Positions 6,713-13,225 of a DNA stretch of 13,225 nt are shown in pieces. The DNA lies in assembly GCA_001771615.1 (NCBI GenBank), contig MEUF01000021.1:7030-20254 (forward strand), in the 5' to 3' direction. Every line of letters starts with the position of its first letter. Position 1 is the first letter of the stretch. The stretch comes from a candidate division WOR-1 bacterium RIFOXYB2_FULL_48_7. Its GTDB lineage: Bacteria; Margulisbacteria; WOR-1; O2-12-FULL-45-9; XYB2-FULL-48-7. A model generated the notes under the pieces. The model saw only the letters and a program-made list of their open reading frames with translations. It searched no databases and was not told the origin of the DNA. The position numbers and the translations under genes were made by a program.

Positions 6713-7858
6713 ATGGCTATCAGTGAAAAGCGGCTCCTGCAGCTGGCTAAAAAACATGGGACCCCCATGTTGGTCATTGACCATGACATCATCAGGGCCA
6801 ATTATCTCCGGTTGCGTAAATACCTTCCCCGAGTTGGGTTGTATTTTGCCATTAAAGCTAATCCTGAAGCCCAGATAATCAAAACTCTTTATCCCCTTGA
6901 TGCCGGTTTTGATGTCGCTTCCTGGCAAGAATACCAGGCGGTCCTTAATAACGTTCCCAAGAAGGAGCTTAAGGGGAAAAATCTGGAAGAATTTATCTGG
7001 GACAAAATTATTGTTGCCAATACCATCAAGCCGGCTAGTACTTTGCGGCAATTGACCAATTTCAATACACTTATGACTTATGATAACGCTGATGAATTGC
7101 AGAAAATACGCCGACATTGCCCTGATGCCGGCCTGATCTGTCGTTTACGGGTACAAAATGTCGGCTCAATGGTTGAGTTGTCTTCCAAATTTGGCGTTGA
7201 GCCGGGGGAAGCGGCTGACCTGATCGAGCAAGCTTTTAAAATTGGCTTATCTGTCGAGGGCTTAAGTTTTCATGTCGGCAGCCAGTGTGTCAATATTGAT
7301 AACTATATCAAGGCGCTTGATGCCGCGGCCGAAATATTTAAAGAGGTTAATCGACGCGGCTACAAATTACGGCTCCTTAATATCGGCGGCGGCTTCCCGG
7401 TCCCCTATGATGAAAATGTCCCTGACTTCAAGAAATTCGCCCAGCAGCTTGGGCACGAAATCGACCGGCTCTTCCCTGAAGAGGTGGAAATTGTCGCGGA
7501 ACCGGGGAGATATATTGTGGCGACTGCAGCCGCCCTGGTGGTAAGCGTGGTCGGCCGGTCCCTGCGCGACGGCAAAATGGTTTATTATGTTGATGATGGT
7601 GTCTATCATACCTTGTCAGGTGTGGTTTTTGACCATTGCCAGTATCACTTTAATGCTTTCCGCAAGGGTGAAAAACAGTTATCGGCCGTCGTCGGCCCGA
7701 CCTGCGACGCCTTTGATACGATTTCCACCGCCGAGTATTTGCCGCAGTTGGCAATTGATGATCTGCTCTATGTCCGCAACATCGGCGCTTATAGTAATGC
7801 TTCCAGCACCAATTTCAATGGCTTTCCCGGGGCTAAAATTGTCAACATCAATGCTTAA
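6713..7858 (+). CDS. Ornithine decarboxylase-family PLP enzyme (fold type III)
   Basis: The enzyme (381 residues) has an alanine-racemase-type TIM barrel and beta domain and probably converts ornithine to putrescine. Key sites are the PLP lysine in YFAIKANPEA (Lys48), the HVGSQC motif (187-192), the glycine loop NIGGGFP (223-229) and EPGRY (263-267), which binds the PLP phosphate. The GPTCDAFD motif (328-335) carries the Cys from the second subunit used in ornithine/lysine decarboxylases. Substrate range is uncertain: lysine or both amino acids are possible, while the GPTCD motif argues against diaminopimelate decarboxylase. A small insertion of charged residues lies at about 82-97. The start abuts the hss stop with no Shine-Dalgarno site, so coupled translation is likely. 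The 3' end overlaps crcB by 8 bases. Confidence 0.92.
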   Translation: MAISEKRLLQLAKKHGTPMLVIDHDIIRANYLRLRKYLPRVGLYFAIKANPEAQIIKTLYPLDAGFDVASWQEYQAVLNNVPKKELKGKNLEEFIWDKIIVANTIKPASTLRQLTNFNTLMTYDNADELQKIRRHCPDAGLICRLRVQNVGSMVELSSKFGVEPGEAADLIEQAFKIGLSVEGLSFHVGSQCVNIDNYIKALDAAAEIFKEVNRRGYKLRLLNIGGGFPVPYDENVPDFKKFAQQLGHEIDRLFPEEVEIVAEPGRYIVATAAALVVSVVGRSLRDGKMVYYVDDGVYHTLSGVVFDHCQYHFNAFRKGEKQLSAVVGPTCDAFDTISTAEYLPQLAIDDLLYVRNIGAYSNASSTNFNGFPGAKIVNINA

Positions 7859-8237
7859 GTTGTTTTATTGTGCTCTTGGCGGTGCTTTGGGTTCGACGCT
7901 CCGTTTTGTTATTTCCACCTTGTTGGCCCGCTCTTTTGGCCGGGGCTTTCCCTGGGGGACGTTAGCGGTCAATCTGGGTGGCGCCTTGTTGATCGGCTTA
8001 TTATGGGGCTTTTCTGAAAAATGGAGTTTTTCCCGCGAGACTGAAATCTTTTTATTCATTGGTATTCTTGGCGGGTTTACCACGTTTTCAACTTTTGCGA
8101 TCGAAAATTTTGATTACTTTCGCCAGGGAGAAGCTAGTATTGCCATAATTAATATCTTAGCCAGTAACCTGGGTGGGTTGCTCCTGGTCTATGCCGGTTA
8201 TTTATTAGCTCACCTCTTGCTCAATCTGGCCAGATGA
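7851..8237 (+). CDS. crcB: Fluoride ion channel CrcB/Fluc
   Basis: This is a four-helix membrane protein of 128 residues, the usual size for Fluc channels. They form dual-topology dimers and export fluoride. Signature motifs are GGALGSTLRF (10-19), GTLAVNLGG (36-44, with Asn41) and GGFTTFSTF (74-82, carrying the Phe residues that line the pore). An upstream in-frame extension to 7587 is a shadow of the decarboxylase gene, so I start at ATG 7851, which gives the standard N-terminus. It overlaps the decarboxylase by 8 bases and the next gene by 4 (ATGA). No fluoride riboswitch is visible, as expected for a gene inside an operon. A single copy is present here; some bacteria encode heterodimeric pairs. 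Confidence 0.94.
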   Translation: MLKLFYCALGGALGSTLRFVISTLLARSFGRGFPWGTLAVNLGGALLIGLLWGFSEKWSFSRETEIFLFIGILGGFTTFSTFAIENFDYFRQGEASIAIINILASNLGGLLLVYAGYLLAHLLLNLAR

Positions 8238-9217
8238 CCGCCCAATTTCTCCCAACCTCGCTGGCTGACTTGAAAAAAAACCACGTTGAGCAGCTAGATA
8301 TCATTATGATCTCTGGCGATGCTTATGTTGACCACCCTAGTTTTGGCCCGGCGCTGATTGCCCGTTATCTGGAAGCGCACGGTTTTAGGGTGGGGATTAT
8401 CCCCCAGCCGAATTGGCGCCAGGACGATGATTTTCTAAAATTAGGCAAGCCAAAGCTGTTTTTTGGGGTGGCGGCCGGGAACCTTGATTCAATGGTTGCA
8501 AATTATACCGCCGATAAAAAACCCCGCCGCACCGACATGTATACGCCGGGTAATGCCAGCGGGCGGCGCCCGGATCGGGCGACAATTGTCTATACCAATA
8601 AGCTTAAGGCGCTTTTTCCCGGTGTGCCGGTTGTTCTGGGCGGGGTAGAGGCCTCGTTGCGCCGTTTTGCCCACTATGATTATTGGGATGGGGCAGTGCG
8701 CCGGCCGATCTTGTTCGATGCCAAGGCGGATTACCTGGTCTATGGGATGGCGGAAAAGGGGATACTTGGCCTGGCTGAAAAATTCAAACATCAAACAGCT
8801 GACTTCAATAATAATCCCAATACGGTAATGATCAAAAGGGACATTTCTGACTATCATGATGTTTTAATTTTGCCAAGTTATGAAGAGGTCGTGGCTGACA
8901 AGAAAAAATATGCCGAGGCCTTTCGACTTTATTATGCAGAAGGACGTAAACGGCATCCCCGGACGATAATCCAGCCTTGTCAGGGGCGGTTTCTGGTTGT
9001 TTTACCGCCGGAAAATCTGTCGTCGGCCGAACTGGACGGCCTTTTTACCCTCCCTTTTATCAGGGCGCCTCATCCGGTGTACGGTGATAAAGAAATCCCT
9101 GCCTGGGGTTTTGTAAAAGATTCAACGATTTCCCATCGCGGCTGTTTTGGCGGCTGTTCGTTTTGCGCCATTTCACAACATCAGGGGAAATACGTTGTCA
9201 GCCGCTCGCTGTCTTAA
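8234..9217 (+). CDS. ygiQ: YgiQ-family radical SAM protein, N-terminal part ended by an in-frame TAA
   Basis: The product matches the N-terminal region of YgiQ (UPF0313), a radical SAM family of unknown function. It begins with DIIMISGDAYVDHPSFG, contains GVAAGNLDSMVANYT and TDMYTPGNASGRRPDRA, and ends just after the 4Fe-4S cluster motif RGCFGGCSFC (Cys304, Cys308, Cys311). Translation then reads SRSLS and hits TAA at 9215-9217. The same frame continues with perfect family sequence to 9982, so the full gene would encode about 582 residues. TAA terminates hss, the decarboxylase and the lipoprotein here, so it is not reassigned. The gene is probably a fresh nonsense mutant or contains a sequencing error. 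ATG 8234 overlaps the crcB stop (ATGA). Confidence 0.9.
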   Translation: MTAQFLPTSLADLKKNHVEQLDIIMISGDAYVDHPSFGPALIARYLEAHGFRVGIIPQPNWRQDDDFLKLGKPKLFFGVAAGNLDSMVANYTADKKPRRTDMYTPGNASGRRPDRATIVYTNKLKALFPGVPVVLGGVEASLRRFAHYDYWDGAVRRPILFDAKADYLVYGMAEKGILGLAEKFKHQTADFNNNPNTVMIKRDISDYHDVLILPSYEEVVADKKKYAEAFRLYYAEGRKRHPRTIIQPCQGRFLVVLPPENLSSAELDGLFTLPFIRAPHPVYGDKEIPAWGFVKDSTISHRGCFGGCSFCAISQHQGKYVVSRSLS

Positions 9218-9271
9218 ATCAAGCAAGAGCTGCAGGAAAAAATTATCCCGCAAAAATCTTTTAAGGGCCAG

Positions 9272-9982
9272 GTGCTTGATGTCGGCGGGCCCACGGCCAA
9301 TATGTACGGTATGGAGTGCACCTTAAAAGACGGGTGTACCCGGGCCAGCTGCATTTACCCGAATGTCTGCAAGAACCTTGATGTTTCCCTTAAACCGGCG
9401 CTCGAATTGCTGCGACAGGTCCGCAACATCCCCGGAGTAAAAAAACTCTTTATCGGCTCGGGGATCAGGTATGACCTGGCCTTATTGGATGATGAATATC
9501 TGGAAGAATTGGTCCAGCATCATGTGGGCGGCCAATTAAGTATTGCTCCGGAGCATATTTGTGAAGAGGTCCTGTTGATGATGGGCAAGCCAAAAGCAGA
9601 AAAATTCCTGGCTTTTAAGGACAAGTTCGAAAAACTTAGTGCCCGCCACGGCAAAAAGCAATTTATAATCCCTTACTTTATCTCTTCCCATCCCGGGAGT
9701 ACTTTGCCGCATGCTTTAGAATTGGCTTTGTTTATGAAAAAGAACCATATTCGGGTTGAACAGGCGCAAAACTTTACTCCAACTCCCATGACCCTCTCTA
9801 CCTGCATGTATTATACCGGCCTCGACCCGTTTACCGGGAAAGCGGTCCATGTTCCAAAAGGGGAGGAACGTTCCTTCCAAAAGGCATTGCTGCAGCCGGG
9901 ATTGGAAAAAAACTATCGCCTGGTGGTCAAGGCCTTAAAACAGTTAAAAAGATCGGACCTGTTAAAATTATTAACTACCTGA
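9272..9982 (+). CDS. ygiQ: YgiQ-family radical SAM protein, C-terminal part downstream of the internal stop
   Basis: This is the continuation, in the same frame, of the gene interrupted at 9215. Coding similarity resumes immediately after the stop (9218), and GTG 9272 is only the first convenient restart. It holds the family stretches DVGGPTANMYG, a Cys-rich part (CTLKDGCTRASC ... NVC), IGSGIRYDLAL, LSIAPEHICEEVL and FISSHPGSTLPHA, which belong to the radical SAM barrel. Alone it lacks the SAM cluster cysteines, so it should not be active unless it pairs with the N-terminal half or the stop is read through. AAGGG at 9263-9267 lies four bases before the GTG, a weak case for reinitiation. It ends about where shorter YgiQ proteins do, without the long C-terminal tail of the E. 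coli protein. Confidence 0.85.
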   Translation: MLDVGGPTANMYGMECTLKDGCTRASCIYPNVCKNLDVSLKPALELLRQVRNIPGVKKLFIGSGIRYDLALLDDEYLEELVQHHVGGQLSIAPEHICEEVLLMMGKPKAEKFLAFKDKFEKLSARHGKKQFIIPYFISSHPGSTLPHALELALFMKKNHIRVEQAQNFTPTPMTLSTCMYYTGLDPFTGKAVHVPKGEERSFQKALLQPGLEKNYRLVVKALKQLKRSDLLKLLTT

Positions 9983-11501
9983 AATTGTAATCCAAGGTAA
10001 CTAAATCTTCAAAATCTTCTAATAGTTCAACGATTTCCCAGAAGGGGACAGGTGATTGGAAAGCGGTTACCGGGAGCAGATCCTGCTCCATGTGCCATAA
10101 ACTGCCTTGGGTCATGGCGGCTAAACCGGTCCGCGGATAGACCCTGATGCCCAAGGCTACATTGACTGTATCGGCCCCGGCTTCCAAAGCCAGATTAAGT
10201 GTGTTTTTTACCCCTTCGAGCGTCGTTCCCGGGCCGCCTAATAATAGATCAAAAGTCAAAGGGATGCCTCGAGCGCGAATTAATTGAGCCGCCCGGCTGA
10301 TTGCCGCCTGATCGAAACTTTTGCCCAGGCCTTGCAGCATTTGGTCATCGCCCGCATCGATGCCCAATATCAAATTGCGTTTGCTTTTCTTGCGCACGCT
10401 AAAATCCTTCATGGTTTGTGCGGAATAATACTTATTGCCGACAAAGGCGCTGCCGTCGCTAAATGGTCGATACCCTAGGGTTCGCCAGAGAGAGGGTTCG
10501 GGCGGCGCGTCGGCCAGGCGGCGACGGCCCAAACTGGTTAAAGGTTTAAAAAAACCGGCCCCTTCGGCCAAGTCCAGGAATTCTTCGTCCAGCTGGTGGG
10601 GGCTAAGCATCCCCTCCAATCTGACATCAAGTTGTCGACGAATAATCTCCCGCAAAATAGACTTGGCCTGTTCAAGCGGCGAATTAAAAACGGCATCGAG
10701 GAAATAGAAATCTTCAAAGCCAGTCCGCATCAAGGCCTCCATTTCATCAACCACAACTGTCGCTGGGCGGAGTTGGTAATGCCGCCCCTCCAGGGCTGGA
10801 TAATTACAATAATTACATTGGTGGGCGCAACCCCGTTTAGTTTGCAATGAGGCAGTAACTCCTAATTTATGATATGCGGGAAGGTCAATGTTCCCTCTGG
10901 AAAAAACTGCGCTGGAAAAATCAAATGAGCGGCTGATAATCCTATCAAGCGGTGGTCTGTCTTGATTAATTGACTCGACCAAACCAGCCAAGGCCGCTTC
11001 ACCAGCCCCGACTATTCCATAATCAGCCCGGGCACGTCGCAACAGAGTTTCGGGAAATAATGAATAGGCCGGTCCCCCTAAAACAAGAAACACATCTTCA
11101 TTGGCTTGACGGACCGCCGCTGACAATTCAAGTAAATCACTTAAGTAATACTCCCTTATCGGCTGTTCGGCACAAGGTTCCTGAATCAAGCTGGGATCGA
11201 GGTTACGGAATGACAATCCGACCAGATCAAATTCACCCTCGGCCACGGTTCGCGAAAGGACCATGGCTCTCTGTGCAAAGAGGTGCTGAAAAGTGTCTTG
11301 TGCTTGTTCTTGTCTCGGTAAGGGGAATGGTGTGCCGATCAGACTTAAATCAAGACATTCGACATGGATCCCTCGGCCTCTAAGCTGGGCGGCCAGGTAA
11401 TCAAGCTGGGTCGGCATGATCATATGCTGGTCATTTTGCGGGACAACATTAGTTGCGACCAGCAAAACGCTTCTAACCGGGCCGGATTTTGGAATAAACA
11501 T
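9975..11501 (-). CDS. B12-binding-domain radical SAM protein with an internal insertion
   Basis: A 508-residue protein. Residues about 11-175 form a cobalamin-binding-type Rossmann domain (FDLVGLSFRNLDPSL, LVLGGPAYSLFPE, YGIVGAGEAAL); no DxHxxG cobalamin ligand motif is seen. A radical SAM barrel follows with the cluster motif RGCAHQCNYC (Cys225, Cys229, Cys232) and later LGIDAGDDQML (379-389) and DLLLGGPGTT (418-427). Between AGF (315-317) and LILGIDAG (377-384) lie about 59 residues with no counterpart in the usual barrel; see findings. The substrate is unknown; family members include methyltransferases and lipid or natural-product enzymes. It converges on ygiQ with an 8-base overlap. ATG 11501 has only a weak AGG upstream. 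Confidence 0.85.
   Translation of the reverse strand: MFIPKSGPVRSVLLVATNVVPQNDQHMIMPTQLDYLAAQLRGRGIHVECLDLSLIGTPFPLPRQEQAQDTFQHLFAQRAMVLSRTVAEGEFDLVGLSFRNLDPSLIQEPCAEQPIREYYLSDLLELSAAVRQANEDVFLVLGGPAYSLFPETLLRRARADYGIVGAGEAALAGLVESINQDRPPLDRIISRSFDFSSAVFSRGNIDLPAYHKLGVTASLQTKRGCAHQCNYCNYPALEGRHYQLRPATVVVDEMEALMRTGFEDFYFLDAVFNSPLEQAKSILREIIRRQLDVRLEGMLSPHQLDEEFLDLAEGAGFFKPLTSLGRRRLADAPPEPSLWRTLGYRPFSDGSAFVGNKYYSAQTMKDFSVRKKSKRNLILGIDAGDDQMLQGLGKSFDQAAISRAAQLIRARGIPLTFDLLLGGPGTTLEGVKNTLNLALEAGADTVNVALGIRVYPRTGLAAMTQGSLWHMEQDLLPVTAFQSPVPFWEIVELLEDFEDLVTLDYNFR
10374..10550 (-). repeat. Putative in-frame inserted element with inverted repeats inside the radical SAM gene
   Basis: The segment encodes residues about 318-376. 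It holds an 8-bp inverted repeat GCCGTCGC (10452-10459) / GCGACGGC (10521-10528), a 10-bp perfect palindrome ACCCTAGGGT (10472-10481) and a direct repeat AGGGTTCG (10477-10484 and 10493-10500). Its 10485-10530 part is much richer in GC than the flanks. Placement as an insertion is inferred from the expected barrel layout. Confidence 0.45.
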
Positions 11502-11509
11502 CTTGCCTA

Positions 11510-11539
11510 AATATCAGCTAAAAATGGCAGATATTTCAA
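11510..11539 (-). promoter_or_regulatory. Possible promoter of the minus-strand radical SAM gene
   Basis: Reading the minus strand, TTGAAA (plus 11534-11539) is followed after 18 bases by GATATT (plus 11510-11515), a weak -10. The ATG at 11501 is close downstream. This is the only gap where such a promoter could sit, but the -10 match is only 4 of 6. Confidence 0.3.
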
Positions 11540-11547
11540 TATTTTTA

Positions 11548-11556
11548 TGCTAAGAT
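11548..11556 (+). promoter_or_regulatory. Probable extended -10 promoter of the Lys-rich gene
   Basis: TGCTAAGAT (inside TATGCTAAGAT) resembles the TATGCTATAAT boxes before hss and proS. It overlaps the first possible ATG at 11547, which argues that translation starts further on, at 11577. Confidence 0.4.
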
Positions 11557-11576
11557 TGTCCGCAGGGGTGAGGGAA

Positions 11577-12182
11577 ATGGTAAAAAAGAAGGTAAAAAAA
11601 TTGAAAAGCGGTAAAAAGGGTGCAAGAAAGCCGGTAAAAAAGATCGTAAAAAAAACCATCAAAAAGAAGGCCAAGCTTAGCAAAAAAAATAATAAAAAAC
11701 TGCATGTCGGCCCACCGAAAATTAAAGGTGAAAAAATAGTCGGGAAAATTGAACATTTTTTTGATAAGCTTTCTGTGGCCATTATTAATGTGACTGCGCC
11801 ATTTAAGGTTGGTGACTTCCTTCATATCAAGGGACATACGACCGATTTTTACCAAAAAGTCGAATCAATCCAGATCAATCACCAGAATGTCGCCAAAGTA
11901 AAGAAGGGTGATGATGTCGGGATAAAGAGCAAGGATTTTGTACGGGAGCATGATTGGGTATTTCTGGCCCCGCAGGCAGAAAAGTTCCTGGCCAGCAAGC
12001 CTGTTTCAACTATGATCAGAAAATCACCGGCAGTCAAAGTTTCGGCCGGTCAAATGACGATTTTTGACAAGGTCCCGGCCAAGCCAGCGCCTGCTTCGAC
12101 TAAACCGCAAATTTTGCCACAACCACCGCAAAAAGATGGTAAACCTGACCCATATCAGGGGACAAAGTTTCTCAAATTCTGA
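11577..12182 (+). CDS. Lys-rich protein with EF-Tu domain-2-like beta-barrel
   Basis: A 201-residue protein of unknown role. Residues 1-50 contain 23 Lys with a KKxxKK pattern, like histone H1-type or RNA-binding tails. Residues about 53-130 (from KIVGKIEHFF to EHDWVFL, with KVGDFLHIKGHTTDF inside) resemble the translation elongation factor domain-2-like barrel found as small stand-alone proteins and near U32 peptidases. The tail (about 140-201) is rich in Pro, Ala and Lys and probably disordered. I chose ATG 11577 rather than 11547 because a promoter-like -10 overlaps the latter and AGGGG (11564-11568) gives a fair ribosome site for 11577. It is divergent from the radical SAM gene and precedes proS, so a link to RNA or translation is possible but not shown. 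Confidence 0.75.
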   Translation: MVKKKVKKLKSGKKGARKPVKKIVKKTIKKKAKLSKKNNKKLHVGPPKIKGEKIVGKIEHFFDKLSVAIINVTAPFKVGDFLHIKGHTTDFYQKVESIQINHQNVAKVKKGDDVGIKSKDFVREHDWVFLAPQAEKFLASKPVSTMIRKSPAVKVSAGQMTIFDKVPAKPAPASTKPQILPQPPQKDGKPDPYQGTKFLKF

Positions 12183-12215
12183 TCGGGTTGTGGGCTGTCT
12201 TTAATAGCCGAAATA

Positions 12216-12224
12216 TGCTATAAT
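12216..12224 (+). promoter_or_regulatory. Extended -10 promoter of proS
   Basis: TGCTATAAT, within an 11-base box identical to the one before hss. It ends 10 bases before ATG 12235, so the expected transcript leader is only about 4 bases and no Shine-Dalgarno site is present. Short inverted arms TAGCC (12205-12209) and GGCTA (12226-12230) flank the box. Confidence 0.65.
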
Positions 12225-12234
12225 TGGCTACGTC

Positions 12235-13225
12235 ATGAAGATGTCGCAGGTGGTGGCGCCGACGCTGCGGGAGGATCCTTCAGAGGCGGAGGTTGTATCC
12301 CATAAACTAATGTTACGTGGCGGCTTCATTCGCAAGCTGGCTGCAGGAGTCTACACATTTTTACCCCTTGGACTAAAAACGCTTAGAAAAGTTGAAAATA
12401 TCGTTCGTGAAGAATTAAACCGCGCTGGTGCCCAGGAAGTCCTGATGCCAACCCTTTTACCGGCTGAATTGTGGCAGGAGACGGGGCGCTGGGGGATGTA
12501 TGGCAAGGAACTGTTCCGGATTAAGGACCGGCATGACCGGGAATTTTGCCTGGGACCGACGCATGAAGAGGTAATTACTGACCTGGTGCGAAACAACCTC
12601 CGCTCATATAAACAATTACCAATCAACCTTTACCAGATCCAGACAAAATTTCGCGACGAAGTCAGGCCGCGTTTCGGGCTGATGCGCGGTCGGGAATTTT
12701 TAATGAAGGATGCCTATTCTTTCCATACTTCGCCAGAGAGCCTGGAGCAGGAATACCAGAATATGTATCGGACTTATTGCCGAATTTTCGACCGCCTGGG
12801 GCTCCGTTATCGGGTGGTTGAAGCGGATTCCGGCTTGATCGGCGGAGGATATTCCCAAGAATTCATGGTCTTGGCTGAAACTGGTGAGGAAGAAATATTC
12901 CATTGTTCACACTGCAATTATACCGCCAGCCGGGATTCTGCCGGGGTGGGGAAGTTCAAAACCTCACCGGTTGCCGGCCATGACCTGCGTGTTGCAGAGG
13001 TCCATACGCCCAATGCCCGGACAGTCGAGGAGGTCAGTGCGTTTTTAAAAATCAAACCGTCACAACTCATTAAGACACTGATTTATGAAACCGAGCATGG
13101 GCCGGTGGCCGCGTTGGTCCGGGGAGATCAGGCCATCAATGAAATTAAGTTGAAAAAATGCCTGGGAGTAGTTGACTTGCGGCTAGCTGATGCGGTGGTC
13201 ATTAGAAAATTGACGCAGGCGCCGG
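12235..13225 (+). CDS. proS: Prolyl-tRNA synthetase ProS, N-terminal part (3' end outside window)
   Basis: The frame is open from ATG 12235 to the window end, 330 codons. ProS charges tRNA-Pro with proline. The start MKMSQVVAPTLREDPSEAEV is the standard bacterial-type N-terminus. The class II core shows GVYTFLPLGLKTL (motif 1 area, near residue 42), LGPTHEE (106-112) and motif 2 FRDEVRPRFGLMRGREF (139-155), then MKDAYSF. From about residue 223 comes the editing insertion (INS, YbaK-like) with a CSHC pair and LVRGDQAINEIKLKK, which clears Ala-tRNA-Pro in bacterial-type enzymes. Motif 3 and the anticodon-binding domain lie beyond the window. There is no ribosome-binding site. Confidence 0.96.
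   Translation, partial: MKMSQVVAPTLREDPSEAEVVSHKLMLRGGFIRKLAAGVYTFLPLGLKTLRKVENIVREELNRAGAQEVLMPTLLPAELWQETGRWGMYGKELFRIKDRHDREFCLGPTHEEVITDLVRNNLRSYKQLPINLYQIQTKFRDEVRPRFGLMRGREFLMKDAYSFHTSPESLEQEYQNMYRTYCRIFDRLGLRYRVVEADSGLIGGGYSQEFMVLAETGEEEIFHCSHCNYTASRDSAGVGKFKTSPVAGHDLRVAEVHTPNARTVEEVSAFLKIKPSQLIKTLIYETEHGPVAALVRGDQAINEIKLKKCLGVVDLRLADAVVIRKLTQAP

Noticed and set aside
7587..7850. N-terminal extension of crcB in its own frame
   Set aside because: It lies within the decarboxylase coding region, shows no membrane or family features, and ATG 7851 gives the standard Fluc N-terminus.
9215..9217. Recoded stop (selenocysteine, pyrrolysine) in ygiQ
   Set aside because: The codon is TAA, whereas those systems use TGA and TAG; no recoding hairpin is evident and TAA ends other genes in the window.
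11547..11576. Upstream start for the Lys-rich gene (ATG 11547)
   Set aside because: This ATG is part of a likely extended -10 box and lacks a ribosome site; the extra ten residues are unlike the Lys-rich start.

Overview
This 13.2 kb window is compact bacterial DNA using the standard code, with GC in the high 40s per cent by eye. Genes abut or overlap by a few bases and no intergenic stretch is longer than about 75 bases. All complete, clearly recognised genes are bacterial core or accessory genes. There is no phage, transposon or CRISPR machinery. The species cannot be named from the sequence. The mix of ornithine decarboxylase with homospermidine synthase, a Thr-rich Big_5/propeller lipoprotein and several radical SAM proteins would fit an uncultured candidate-phylum bacterium (for example the Margulisbacteria/WOR-1 type), but that is a guess.

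Left block, plus strand: the 3' part of recJ runs into purD (TGATG junction, strong Shine-Dalgarno), and purD overlaps a compact rdgB/HAM1-type nucleotide pyrophosphatase. This links DNA repair, purine synthesis and nucleotide-pool cleaning. An extended -10 promoter then drives an 813-residue lipoprotein with a very long Thr/Ser linker, two Ig-like domains, a chitobiase-type domain and a seven-fold propeller-like repeat.

Middle block, plus strand: tRNA-Arg(UCG), then an extended -10 promoter and a tight operon. This holds homospermidine synthase, an ornithine decarboxylase-family enzyme (ornithine to putrescine to sym-homospermidine), the fluoride channel crcB, and a YgiQ-family radical SAM gene broken by one in-frame TAA just after its Fe-S cluster motif.

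Right block: a minus-strand B12-binding-type radical SAM gene converges on ygiQ with an 8-base overlap. It carries an extra segment of about 59 residues inside the catalytic barrel that may be a selfish in-frame insertion. Divergent from it is a Lys-rich protein with an EF-Tu domain-2-like barrel, followed by proS (prolyl-tRNA synthetase), which runs off the right edge.

Most notable: the nonsense-interrupted ygiQ; the palindrome-bearing in-frame insertion in the second radical SAM gene; promoters of the form TGnTATAAT placed so close to start codons that the lipoprotein and proS mRNAs should be leaderless or nearly so; and the 45-nt-periodic Thr/Ser tract. I did not find a convincing wholly new multi-gene system.
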